This document shows, piece after piece, positions 48,663 to 58,774 of a stretch of 64,000 nucleotides of DNA. This DNA is from Micractinium sp. NFX-FRZ (Eukaryota > Chlorophyta > Trebouxiophyceae > Chlorellales > Chlorellaceae). Both the position numbers and the translations under genes were made by a program. Position 1 is the stretch's first letter. Each line of letters opens with the position of its first letter. The stretch is taken from the NCBI GenBank assembly GCA_029339195.1, contig JAPTJF010000225.1:1-64000 (forward strand), read 5' to 3'. The notes under the pieces are model-generated. The model saw nothing but the letters and a program-made list of their open reading frames with translations, was not told the origin of the DNA and searched no databases.

Positions 48663-50065
48663 GACCCACCCGCATTGAAGCTGCTGTTGCTTGTAATCCT
48701 GGCGGGGGCAACCGGCACGGCGACCGGCTCAAAGGCGGCAGCGCCAGGGCAGGCCCACTCTTGCGGCGGCTGCAGGCTTTGGGCCGCGGCAATCAGGTTG
48801 CTGGCCGGCGGCTGCACAGCTGGCTGCTCCTCCGCCAGCAGGGCGCCCCGCTCCAGCGCTCTCTGCAGGTATGCGGCGGCAGCAGGTGTGACATCACACC
48901 GATAGGCGAAGCGGATGTGTGGGTGGCGGAGGCTGCATACCTTGCTGCACAGCATGATGCTGATACCTGCTGCCCACCGGTGCATAAACCCGCACCTTTG
49001 TGGAGGCAGTGGCAGCTGTGGCAGTGGCAGCAGTTGACAAAGAAACACGCTATGCCCGCTGTACTGCCCTGGCGCACCTCCAGCAGCATGCGGGCCGACC
49101 CAAAGGGGCCCATGTCACCCTCGGGTGCCTGCTCAATGCCCAGCACCTGCGGGGGGCAGGGGGACAGCACAGCATGCAGGGCATGTGCAGGGGCCAGGGC
49201 TGGACGCAAGGCACCGTGCGGGGCGGAGCCAGAGCATGCAAACTGGGCGGCTGCTCAAACAAACGGAAGCAGCCGTGACCTCGAAGCAACACAGCAGCCG
49301 GACTTAACTCCTCCCCATGCTCACAAGGGTGCGTGCAAACTTGATGCGCGGCGAGCCGCCCGGGGGCGCTGTCGCCAGCAGGGCGCGGGCGGGGTCCAGG
49401 CTGCGGTCCATCACCGCCTCTGGTGACATGGCGGCCGCTGTGAGCGCTGCCAGCAGCTCCTCTGAGCGGGTGCACACCGGGCCGGCGTCCTCGCTGACCT
49501 CTGTGCCAGTGCCGCTGCTGCTGCTTGTGCTGCTGCTGGTAGTGGTACTGCTGTCGCCTGCTGCGGCGGCCTTGCTGCTAGCAGCAGCGGCGGCGGCGAG
49601 GGTGCCGACGGCGCTGCCGGCAACCGACACCAGGGCCTGCATGTGGGGTGGGGTGGGGGCAGTGTGCAGGTGGATAGGCGGCTCAAACATGTGCCAGGAG
49701 GCAGCCAGCGAGGCATTTATTTTATGGGGTCACGTAGCAGCCGCCCATCGGCTGCGCTCCGGAAGGCAGCACTGCAAAATGTCCCTGCTTGCCCGCCTAA
49801 CCTTGATTCCAGAGGCCAGCAGGCCCGCCTCAGTGGCCAGGAAAGCTCCCAGCACGATGGCCGGGGTGGCATGCTCCGCGCTGCTGCTCCTCTTTGGCCG
49901 CTGCTTGCCGTCGTCGGGCTGGGCGGCAACCACCACACCGCCACTGCGGTGTGGGTGCCGCCGCCGCTGCCAGTCCCTTGGCGGCAGGCCCGCGACGCCT
50001 ATGGGCGACCCGCGGGCCGGTTGGCGCACCGCCGGCAGGCGGGCGGCCTGCAGCGAGGTCGCCAT
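44604..50065 (-). CDS. Unrecognised five-module, probably plastid-targeted protein
   Basis: The protein has 1041 residues in 12 exons: 50065-49802, 49636-49325, 49146-49078, 48862-48416, 48159-48094, 47956-47507, 47275-47210, 46958-46443, 46201-46142, 45943-45194, 45015-44947 and 44660-44604. Every intron is phase 0. The start MATSLQAARLPAVRQ looks like a chloroplast transit peptide. A hydrophobic stretch at about 67-105 (IVLGAFLATEAGLLA) may be a membrane anchor. Then one module recurs five times, each time as an exon pair. The first exon carries a variable Ala/Ser/Pro/Gln linker and a helical core such as NRRYDAVRALLAAAPAGGEA; the short second exon reads like LRGIEEADESDAVF and ends LLE. 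I do not recognise the family. An alternative upstream first exon (50622-50557) would join in frame but overlaps the neighbouring gene. Confidence 0.8.
44886..44905. repeat. (CA)n microsatellite in the last intron of the five-module gene
   Basis: About ten CA dinucleotides. Confidence 0.95.
48623..48661 (-). repeat. CAG triplet repeat encoding 13 glutamines
   Basis: Thirteen CTG units on the plus strand, read as CAG in the exon 48862-48416, give a pure Gln run in the linker before module 2. It is a likely length-variable site. Confidence 0.95.
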
Positions 50066-50672
50066 GCAAGGCTGGGCGTCAATTCCCCGCTCCCGCTGCC
50101 AGTCCAGCCGGTTCTGCGCAAAACGGCAATGGATAGTGATCTGAGGCGATTGTATCAACGGGAAGAGAGAATGTGCGACATGAGAGGTTTGAGTCTGAAA
50201 CCCTCCCACCCCGCCACCGGCTACCAGCAGGGCACAGCGCGTCAGCAGTCGACACACCATGTGACAGGCGTCACAACTGTGCTCTATCAACGCACACACA
50301 GTTTGTTGAGCACATCTTGAGTGCCTGCCGGCAATCTGGTTGAAGGTCAGGGTGCACGATGGCAGGCAAAGCCTGAAGCTCGGCCGAACACTCACTTGCC
50401 GGCACGGTGCAGGGGAAACCAGCAGGTCAGGACCTGGTGCCCCTGTCTTAGTCGAATTTCAAAATTAAAATGTACATATAAGAAGTCTAAGGTGCCTTCA
50501 TGTTGCGCCGAGAGCGTAGCCCGATCGCTGCCGCTGCCGCCGCTGCCGCCACTCACCCGTCGCAGCAGGCGCAGCACGTGAAGCATTTCCTGGCTTGCAG
50601 AGTCGATTGATGCGCCTGTCATCGTTTACGAAACGCCCCCTTTTCGGGCTGCACCTCTCTGCCGACAAAGGA
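50066..50672. promoter_or_regulatory. Divergent promoter region
   Basis: This lies between the five-module gene (-) and the EMB8-type hydrolase (+). It contains a candidate alternative first exon of the five-module gene (50622-50557, GTGAGT donor) and an in-frame upstream ATG of the hydrolase (50610). Since these overlap on opposite strands, at most one is likely to be real. Confidence 0.55.
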
Positions 50673-53600
50673 ATGGCCGACATAGGAGTGGCCTCTCCCG
50701 CGCTCGCAAGCAGCCCCGCGATCCCCAGAAGTTCGGTGGCGGGCATTACCATGCGAAGGCGCCGCTCCATGCTGGTACAGGCCCTTGTGCCGCTCGGCAC
50801 TGGGCTGGCTGTGGCACCCGCTGTCGGCGCCGTTGGGGCGGCGGCCGCCGCACTGGCTCTTGCAGCGCTGCTCCGCCGGCGGGAGCACACCCCGACCGTC
50901 ACAGCGCAGAGCACGCCATGGAACAGCGCGGTCCTGGGGCTGTGCCCCTCGCTGACGGCGCCGTACAGCCTGCCAGCAGGTAAGCCTGCCCCGGGATGGC
51001 TGCCAACCATGCAGGCAGCCAGCTCGCGGTGCCCTGCTAAGACCTGCGCCCCCATTGCCTTGCCGCAGTGCTGAACAACGGACATGTGGAAACCATCTTT
51101 GGCGCCCGTTTCCGGTAAGCCATCCTGCCCTCCACAGGCCGCGCCCATGTGCTGCCGCTGCACCCGCGAGCTGAATGCCCGCACACCTCTGCTGCCCTGC
51201 TGCCAGGCCCCACCTCCTTTGCAGCCTGCCAAACGGCCATCCCTCCATGCCTGTCCTTATGCCCACAACCACAAACCTCTCCTAGTGCACGACAGGATCC
51301 CTGTCCCTGCCTTCTCACCAGCAGCGTGTTTGGCTGTTGCTGGCGGGTGCAGGCGGAAGCCGCACCTGCTGTACGACCGGGAGCTGCTGCACCTGCCAGA
51401 TGGCGGCTGCGTGGCGCTGGACACGGAGGACCTGCCGCCCAGCCAGGTGGGGCGGGTCTCTTTGGTGGCTGTGCATGGATTTTGTTTTACCCTCTCTCTC
51501 TTTTGGCTATGTGCTACCACGGAGGATGTGCCGGCCAAGCAGCCGAGGTGGCGGGGGAAAGGGGCGGTCGTGGGTACACGTGCCGAATTGTTCAGGGCGG
51601 CTGGACTGCGGCTGCTGAGCGGTGCCCCTCTGCACCTGCATGATTGCGCCCCAGGCCTGGCCTCAACAGTGCGGCGGGGCACGCCGCACCAGCCGCCCCC
51701 CACCCTCGCACCCGGTCACACCATCACCGCCCCAACTGTGCAGCAATTGCCCGAGGACGCGCCCGTCCTCATCGTGCTGCCGGGGCTGACGGGCGGCTCC
51801 GAGGACTCGTACGTCCAGCACGCTGTGGTGAGCCAGTGGCAATTTGAAAGCCCAGCATGATGAAAGGTGGTCACCCCTCACTCACCTGAACTGCCTCCCT
51901 CACATCTGTGGTGCTCGCTCCAGCGGAATACCTCTAGCCATGCTCCTCCGCCCTTGCCCCCTCTCTTGCTAACCCACATGTCCCTGGCGCCCTCGTCCAC
52001 CCCGCCCCCACCCTGCCCCCAGGTGCACGCACGCGAGGCGGGCATCCGTGCGGTGGTGTTCAACAGCCGCGGCACCAGCGGCAGCCCGCTGCTGACCGCC
52101 CAGTTCTACTCCGCCTCACACACTGGGGACCTGCGGTGAGGCGGGGGCAGCGGCGGCGGGCGGCGCTGCATGAATATGCGCTAGTGCAAGGATCAGGGGT
52201 GCAAGCGTCAGCAGGGCTGTGAGGGTGAGCGGCGGTGGTCGGTGCTTGCACGCGCTGTCAGGAGCGGGAGGCAAGCAGGCGACGCCATGAGGGTGCCTGC
52301 CTGTCTCCTTGCCTGCCCGCCTGTGTCTTCTGGGATCAGCCTTCTCTCCAGTCCCAACCACACCGCGCCCTTCTTCCTCCCCCTCCCGCCCGCAGCAATG
52401 TGGTGGCACATGTGCAGGCCCGCTACCCGCGCAGCACCCACCTGTTTGCTGCCGGGTGGTCAGTGGGGGCCAACATCCTGACCAGATATCTGGGTGGGCG
52501 GGCAGGGCGGGCGGGCAGGGCGGGTCTAGGGCGGGCAGGCAGGGCGGGCAGGGCGGGCGGGCGGATGGGCGGGTGGTGTCAAATGTCTGCAGCTTTCCAC
52601 ACGGTCTCTGCTGCATGCAGCCTGCCTCCTGGCACCCCGGACCGCTCTTGTTGCTACTCTGAGCATGGCCGCCTTCCAAGGAACGCCCGCACTGCACATC
52701 ATTTGGGTGCAGGGGAGGAGGGGGACCGGGCGCCGCTGAGCGCCGCTGTGGCGCTGTGCAACCCATTCGACCTGGTGAGCAGGGGAGCTGGGACGGTGGC
52801 ATGCCCCAGTTGATCTTTATGTTGTTGGACAGCGCTGATCCCACTGACCCGAACTGCATGGCACACAGGCTGCCCCCTTATCAGCGCCCCCTCACTCTGC
52901 TCTCTTCCACCGCACTTCCTCACACTGCGCTCCCCTGCCTGCCCGCTACCTCATCTGCGCCACAGCTGCTGTCCCGCCAGGCGCTGCGCACCGGCTTCAG
53001 CAAGCTGTACAGCAAGAACCTGTGCCGCAGCCTGAAGCGCATCTTCGCCCAGCACAAGCATCTGTTTGAGGAGGAGGCTGCGACTCCCGGAGGCCGGCGT
53101 GAGTGCGGGTGGCGGCTGCGCCCCTGGTGTTGTGCCCCTTCCCACCCTTGCTCATAGCCGATTGCCCCTGCTTGGCCACTGTCCACCACGTGCCAGGTGA
53201 TCCCCACCAGTTCCCCTCACGAAAATATTTCTTCCGACCTCACATTCCCCGCCCGCAGCCTACCGCCCCGACCTGGCCATGGCTGCCACCCGGCTGGGCG
53301 AGTATGACGACGCAATCACACGCATCTCCTTTGGCTGGCCCGACGGTGAGGGGGGCCACCGCTCCTGCCTGGCTGCTCTGCTGGTTGTGTTGTCTTACGA
53401 ATTGCTTGGCGGTGGACAGCGGTACAGGGAACTGCAGTGCAGTGTGTGGGCGGGGTCCCCAGCGTGATCCTGCTTCTTGGGCTGCACAAGATCCTTTACC
53501 CCCCAACTCGCATTGTGCTGCATGCTCTCTGTTATTTGTGTCGCTTGCAGTCATGACGTACTACTCGCAAAGCGGCAGCGCACAGAGCATACCGCATGTG

Positions 53601-54306
53601 CGGGTGCCACTGCTCATCATCCAGGCAAGCTCACAAGGGCTGGGGCCTCCAACGCAGGCAGGGAGTGAGTGATGATCCCTGCTGAGGTGGCGAGGTGCAG
53701 CCTGCATAGCGCCAGCGCCAGCGTTGCCTGTGCTGCCAGTTGCTCGCAATGTGTCACCCCATGCGCCCTGAGCCTGACAGCCCCCCATCTCACCTGCTGC
53801 CCTGCTGCTGCTGCCCTGGGGCACGGGGCCACCCTGCAGGCAGCAGACGACCCCATCTCCCCACGCCAGGCCATCCCTGTGGGTGCCATCCAAGCCAACC
53901 CGCACTGCCTGCTGGTGCTGACGCCCACGGGGGGCCACCTGGGCTGGTGCGGCGGCCGCGGCGGCATCAGAGGTGGGCGTGCCCGTCTGCCTGTCAGCAA
54001 GGCGTTGCCCGCTGCCTGCGCTCCTGATGCACAAAGCGCCGCTGGCGTGCGGCGAATGAACGCTGCTGTAGTGGCAGTGCATCAAGCCATCTGGCTTACT
54101 TCATTTCGCTTCCCCCTCGTGCCGCCCCTGCAGGCGCGCCCTGGACGGACGCCGGGGTGTCAGAGTACCTCACCGCTGTGCGGCAGCTGCTGGCTCAGCC
54201 CGAGTATGCGGCGGCGGCGGCAGCGCAGCGGCAGCGGCGGGCAGGGGCGGCGGGGGAGGCAGGCGGGGTGTTCACTTTGGAGGAGACAACGCATCAGGCC
54301 CCCTAG
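50673..54306 (+). CDS. EMB8/ABHD-type alpha/beta hydrolase
   Basis: The protein has 467 residues in 12 exons: 50673-50979, 51069-51114, 51353-51446, 51744-51827, 52023-52135, 52396-52493, 52713-52774, 52966-53098, 53259-53345, 53551-53624, 53840-53972 and 54134-54306. All phases close. The tenth donor is GC (GCAAGC at 53625). An N-terminal hydrophobic segment (TGLAVAPAVGAVGAAAAALA) is a likely membrane anchor. NNGHVETIFG and NSRGTSGSPLL are typical of the YheT/EMB8/ABHD1-3 group. The triad is Ser237 in GWSVGAN, Asp in AADDPISP (369 or 370) and His399 in TGGHLGW. Family members act on esters, often lipids; the substrate here is unknown. The start could instead be ATG 50610. A TGTAA at 54382-54386 fits polyadenylation. 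Confidence 0.9.
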
Positions 54307-55228
54307 CTGCTCGACTACTTGCTGTACTATATGGGGTGTGCGAGTCTTTGTGCAGATGTCGAGTGCACACGCGCGCCCTCTTGTAATGTACTGAACGCTG
54401 ATGTTTCTGCACTCTGTGGGTGCCTGCTCGTCTCACTGCGAGGTGCTGCGTGCCGTCCTGAGGAGCGCTTGCCATCCCAGTGGGAAAACTGTAGATATGC
54501 TGGTCTGTTCCCCTACTCGGCAGGCAGTACGGGGATGGAGAGTCTGCCAGCGCGGCACCTGCCGCCTGCCTGCTGCGCTGCTGCAAAGCACAGCCCCAGC
54601 TTCTGTCTGCCTTCAGTGCAGCCAAGCCGTTTACATTTCCAGCGATCACTCAAACAGGGTTGGTTCGACACAGGCATTATATCAAGGGTCTGACTCGGCG
54701 ATTCGTTTCAGGTGTGCGCAAGCAACAAGCATATCATCACGCAATATTTCTCAAGAGTCGGTTGAGCATTACGATTACGCCGCCGCTGCCGCTGCAGCCG
54801 TCCCAGGCAGCCGCCTGCTTGGGCAGCCGCACAGCATGGTGCTTGCCACTGCCGCCAGGAGACTCAGAATGAGGGGTGCTCTGGGCTGCCGGTAATGCCA
54901 ATGCAGGTGTGGCAGCCCGGCCGGGGGGCCAGCCGGGCTGCTGGCAGCGAGGCCGCACGTGTAGGGAGCAGCCAGGCGCCCACGATTCATTGCGCCCTGG
55001 GTGACGTGCCTGCACGCTGCCAAGGGGCCAGGGGCAGAAAAGCAGGAGGCCGCGTGGGCTAGATGTGGAGAACGCTTCTGGTGTGCGAGGGAGAGCAAGA
55101 GGCACCCACAGCAGCTGCCTGCTTGCCAGACTGCCCCAATCCTGCTACCAACTCGCCGCCTGCCCATCCCCAGTTACCTGCCCACCACCATCCCGGCATG
55201 CATCTGCTCCACGCGCTCACCTCCTCGT
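54307..55228. other. Convergent intergenic region
   Basis: This holds the 3' UTR of the hydrolase and the 3' flank of the SIM-ending gene. No gene is seen. Confidence 0.6.
54382..54386 (+). terminator. TGTAA polyadenylation signal of the hydrolase gene
   Basis: The green-algal poly(A) pentanucleotide lies 76 nt after the stop codon. Confidence 0.6.
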
Positions 55229-56523
55229 TTAGTCGATCACGATCACCTCATCATCGGAGATCACGATCACCTCATCATCGGACTCGTCGTCCTCCAAGTC
55301 GGCAGGCTCGGTCAGATCCAGCGGCTGCCAGCGCACCGCGCACGGCGCGCCAGCCGCATCCCCCGCCTCCAGGCCCGCCCCGCCGGCTGCATCAGCGTCG
55401 GCCGCCTTAGCTGCTGCACCGCCCTCCTCCATGCCCCACATCCAGTATACCTTGGACGCATCCGGGTTGCGCAGCAGCGACTGCAGCGCCGCCTGGGCGG
55501 CCTTGCCCTTGCCAAAGGCGGGGTGCACGCGCTGCCCACGCCCCGCGCCGGCAGGCACATACCACAGCCGGCTGAACACACGCTGCCGCGTCTCCTCGGG
55601 GCTCTGCCTGCGGAGCACATGGGGGCGTAGCAATGGCAGGCAATGCCGGTGGCGGCTGGAGGGAGACACGCAATTACTGCAACATGGCAGCACCACCTAG
55701 CAGGGCAGGGGTGGCCACACCCGGTCCAGCAGTCCTTACTGCCCACCTCTGCGCCACACTTTGCCCTCCCTGCCCCGCCTCTCCTGGCCTCGCAGCCCCG
55801 CCAAACCAACACTCACCCACTCCCTCACCTGCGGGTCATGGTGATGCTGCTGTAGTTGCACCAGTCCGGCAGGAAGGCGCCGTCCTTGCCAAACACGGTG
55901 ACTGAGTTGATGCGGAAGTCCCAGAAGATGCCATCCACTGCCGCCTCTGCTGCTGCCACTGCTGCTGCTGCCGCCTCCTCGTCGTCCGCATCCACAGCCT
56001 GGGCCGGGAAGGGGCAGGTGGACACCGCAATGTGGCAGCCAGACAGCAGGTGTGAGGTGTGCTTGAGCATGCGCTTCTCGCTGACCACGGCGCCTGCGCG
56101 TCCTCGCTTCGCTTCAAACAGCAGCTGCGCCACCGCCCGCTGAGCGTTGCGCACGGTGGATGCCTGCAGACGCAGCAGGCGCAGGAACATAGTGCAGGAG
56201 ATGGGCAGAGGAGGTAAGGCGCAGAGATGGGGAGGCACAGGGTTGGCGGCAGCGGCAGCGCCGATGCTGGTGCCCGCGGTGGCCGCAGCCCTAGCAGCAG
56301 CCAGCTGCGGCCCCACCCAGCGGATGACGCGCAGAGCAGCCGCTAGGGCAGCTGTGCCGCACGTGCAGCTGTCAGACAGCCGGGGCCCGCGGCGCGGCAC
56401 TGACGGTACAAAGGGGGCGTTTGGAGCTGTGGAGCGCCCGCAGGTAGGTGGGTGGAGGAGGGCCAAATCGTCCCAATACAGGCGCGCTGCCTCCCAACCC
56501 ATTCTTAGCCACATAGCCTGCAT
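55229..56523 (-). CDS. Unrecognised protein with two C-terminal SUMO-interacting motifs
   Basis: The model has 357 residues in two exons, 56523-55829 and 55607-55229, joined by GT-AG in phase. The start is uncertain: the 5' exon is open to 56523, but a splice acceptor also lies just before 56163 and may mark the true exon start. Conserved-looking, non-repetitive stretches are VRNAQRAVAQLLFEAKRGR, DGIFWDFRINSVTVFG, PDWCNYSSITMTRR and ASKVYWMW. I recognise no family. The last residues are acidic and contain EVIVIS and EVIVID, each matching the SUMO-interacting motif pattern (hydrophobic V/I core beside acidic residues). I infer a nuclear, SUMO-linked role from this alone. Confidence 0.6.
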
Positions 56524-56525
56524 GC

Positions 56526-57404
56526 ATGACAGTCGTCTCCCTCGCCCGCCGACCCGCCCATTCCCACATGTGGCGCACCCCCACGCCTCAACCTCAACCC
56601 CTGTCGACCTGCCCTCCTCTTGTGCGCCTGCAGGACGAGCAGCACCGCGGCTCGACTTCCTGCCCGCTACAAACCACCAATCGCGACTTCCTGCACGGCG
56701 TCACCGACTCCATGCGGGTGGAGGCACCCGAGCGTGGACCGGGGCAAGGGGGCAACGTCAACGTGATTGACCAGCCGCGCGCCGTGGTGAGCTGGCCAGC
56801 ATGGGTGTTGGAATGGAGTTGGGTGCTTGTGGCTGTATTTTGCTGTCGGTTTGTGCTCAAGGCTTGGGGGGTGGTGGGTTGGTATTGGGTCGCTGACACA
56901 CTTGCTCAGTCAACAGTTGCTAGCGCATCACCATCTGGCTGTGCTTCCGTTCTAGGCGCCGCATGCTCCTCTGCGCGACTGCAGGTGCCCTACAGGAATC
57001 CCACGGCTGCGGCCTCCCGCGCCTCTGCGGCCGCTGCCACGGCTGCGACCTCCTGCGCATCTGCGGCCGCTGCCACGGCTACGGCCTCCTGCGCCGCTGC
57101 GGCCTCCCGCGCCGCTGCTGCCGCTGCCACGGCTGCAGCCTCCCGCGCCTCTGCGGCCGCTGCCACGGCTGCGGCCTCCTGCGCCGCTGCAGCCTCCCGT
57201 GCCGCTGCTGCCGCTGCCACGGCTGCGGCCTCCCGAGCCGCTGTGGGCTGCGCCGCTGATTTCGCCAGCCTGGCGGCCCAGCTCATCCCACCTGCGGGAG
57301 CTTTGGGCTCCACAGGCACAGGCACGGCGGCCGCAGCGGCTGGCTCAGTGTTTGGCGGCTGCGGAAGGGAAACAATGGGGGTGAAGATACAGGAGCCTTA
57401 TTAA
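56526..57404 (+). CDS. Uncertain Ala-rich protein
   Basis: The region 56632-56788 looks like a real exon: CAG acceptor, non-repetitive protein (TTNRDFLHGVTDSMRVEAPE and GGNVNVIDQPRAV) and GTGAGC donor. A second exon from about 56985 (VPYRNPTAAAS) continues in phase through a long Ala/Ser/Thr/Cys-rich tandem region to a stop at 57404. A TGTAA at 57421-57425 supports a transcript end there. The whole stretch is also one uninterrupted frame from ATG 56526. The true start is unclear because the minus-strand gene begins just upstream. I do not recognise a family. Confidence 0.45.
   Translation: MTVVSLARRPAHSHMWRTPTPQPQPLSTCPPLVRLQDEQHRGSTSCPLQTTNRDFLHGVTDSMRVEAPERGPGQGGNVNVIDQPRAVVSWPAWVLEWSWVLVAVFCCRFVLKAWGVVGWYWVADTLAQSTVASASPSGCASVLGAACSSARLQVPYRNPTAAASRASAAAATAATSCASAAAATATASCAAAASRAAAAAATAAASRASAAAATAAASCAAAASRAAAAAATAAASRAAVGCAADFASLAAQLIPPAGALGSTGTGTAAAAAGSVFGGCGRETMGVKIQEPY
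57004..57245 (+). repeat. Ala-encoding minisatellite
   Basis: Irregular tandem units built around GCGGCCGCTGCCACGGCTGC, spaced about 39 bp or shorter multiples of 3, so the frame is kept. Confidence 0.85.
57269..57362 (+). repeat. Inverted repeat, plus-strand arm
   Basis: This is the end of the Ala-rich gene (LAAQLIPPAGALGSTG). It has a diverged reverse-complement copy at 58203-58288 about 840 bp away. Confidence 0.7.
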
Positions 57405-58126
57405 TAACAAGAAGGAGTACTGTAACATTAAACATTACGGTGGTTGCACAAAAGGCACGCACACAGAAGCACAGCACTTGCCATGCATCCGTCGGCGGTT
57501 GCGACGCGTGGCGGCGGCGGCGGCGGCAGCAACCCGCAGCTCACCATGACGCTGGCTACCTAGCCCCTCGCCTCCTGGCGATGTCCACGACAACTTCGGC
57601 CTGCGACAGGGAAGGGCAGAGGTGAAAACGGGCGTTTGCCAACAGCGCTGGCACGTGCCGACGCCTCTTCCTCAGGCCAAGCAGCAAGGATCAACGCCAT
57701 AAGGCAGGGTAGCTCAGTCCCACTCGCATGCGCGGTGCGCACCCGGCGCCAGCGGCTTCTTCAAAAAGTAAAGCACCGACGGGCGTTAGCTGCTCGCCGG
57801 CTCCCGCGCTTCTGTTGCGCGTCAGGACAGTGCGAAGAGCTCAGCGCGCCAGCAGAGAAGGAGGGGGGAAGAGGGGATTATACTAGAAAGTGCATGGGAC
57901 CCTCAGGACTGCCATGGGCAGCATGCATCATGAAACAGCTGCGGCTCGAGCCGGAACAATGTTAAGGCGGATTGTCCGTTAACATTGGCAGCTTGGGCAG
58001 GTAGAGCACCGGCTCCCCGCCGTGACGAGCTGCTGCTCGCTGTCGCCGCCGTTGCAGCCCCCTACGTGGCAACCGCCGGCGGGTGCAGGAAATGTGCTGG
58101 GCACACTGGTGCTTCTGTGTGCCTGC

Positions 58127-58155
58127 CATGGACAGCATGGACAGCATGGACAGCA
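58127..58155. repeat. 9-bp tandem repeat, three units
   Basis: CATGGACAG is repeated three times with a partial fourth unit. Confidence 0.95.
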
Positions 58156-58202
58156 CACGGCAAGGACATTTATCTTGTAATCCCACTGATGATCCATTCT
58201 AC

Positions 58203-58288
58203 AGCTGTCAAGCACCGAGCCAGCAGCGACCGCGGACGCGCCTGTTGAGCCCACAGCTTCCGCAGGCGGGAAGTGCTGGGCCGCCAGG
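58203..58288 (-). repeat. Inverted repeat, minus-strand arm
   Basis: A reverse-complement copy of 57269-57362 at both DNA and peptide level (PPAEAVGSTG against PPAGALGSTG). Confidence 0.7.
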
Positions 58289-58774
58289 CAGGAAGCTGCA
58301 AGGGGCGCAGACTGCAGCGCCCAATGCGGAAGCCGGAGCTGGGATGAGCTGGGCCCAAGGCTGGAGGATGCTGCGGGGCGCCGAGGGCCAGAAAGGGTGA
58401 ACGACGATGGACACTGGCGGTTAATGCTGGGTGCACCCAGCTGCTACATTCAGCGGGCAGCTAGGGCAGTGCAGGACAGCAGTCACTGCACGGTGCCTCC
58501 CCATGCCCCCGCTCGCACGATTCCATTTGTAGCACCCATCTGCTGTTAGTACTGTCTCACTATGCCGTGCCGTTTGATCTGGGTGCGTTGGCATGATCGC
58601 CGTCGAATCAGCGCGCAGCAGCTGCAAAGCGCAGCCAGTCCAAATCACTAGAGGTTACAGGCGTGAAGTTGCAGGGGAGTGGGCCGGGCTATGAACCCGG
58701 CCACGGCATGAAATGGGAGTGCAGTGCCGAATATCAAGATGGAAAGAGGGGACTCAAGGAGCAGCAAAAGCCCG

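Larger units (their letters stand above)
57426..58774. other. Intergenic region with a reversed gene fragment
   Basis: The minus strand at 58288-58203 encodes LAAQHFPPAEAVGSTGASAV, matching the end of the plus-strand Ala-rich gene. The remainder has no recognised coding sequence. A minus-strand TGTAA at 58659-58655 is a candidate poly(A) signal for the peptidyl-tRNA hydrolase. Confidence 0.6.
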
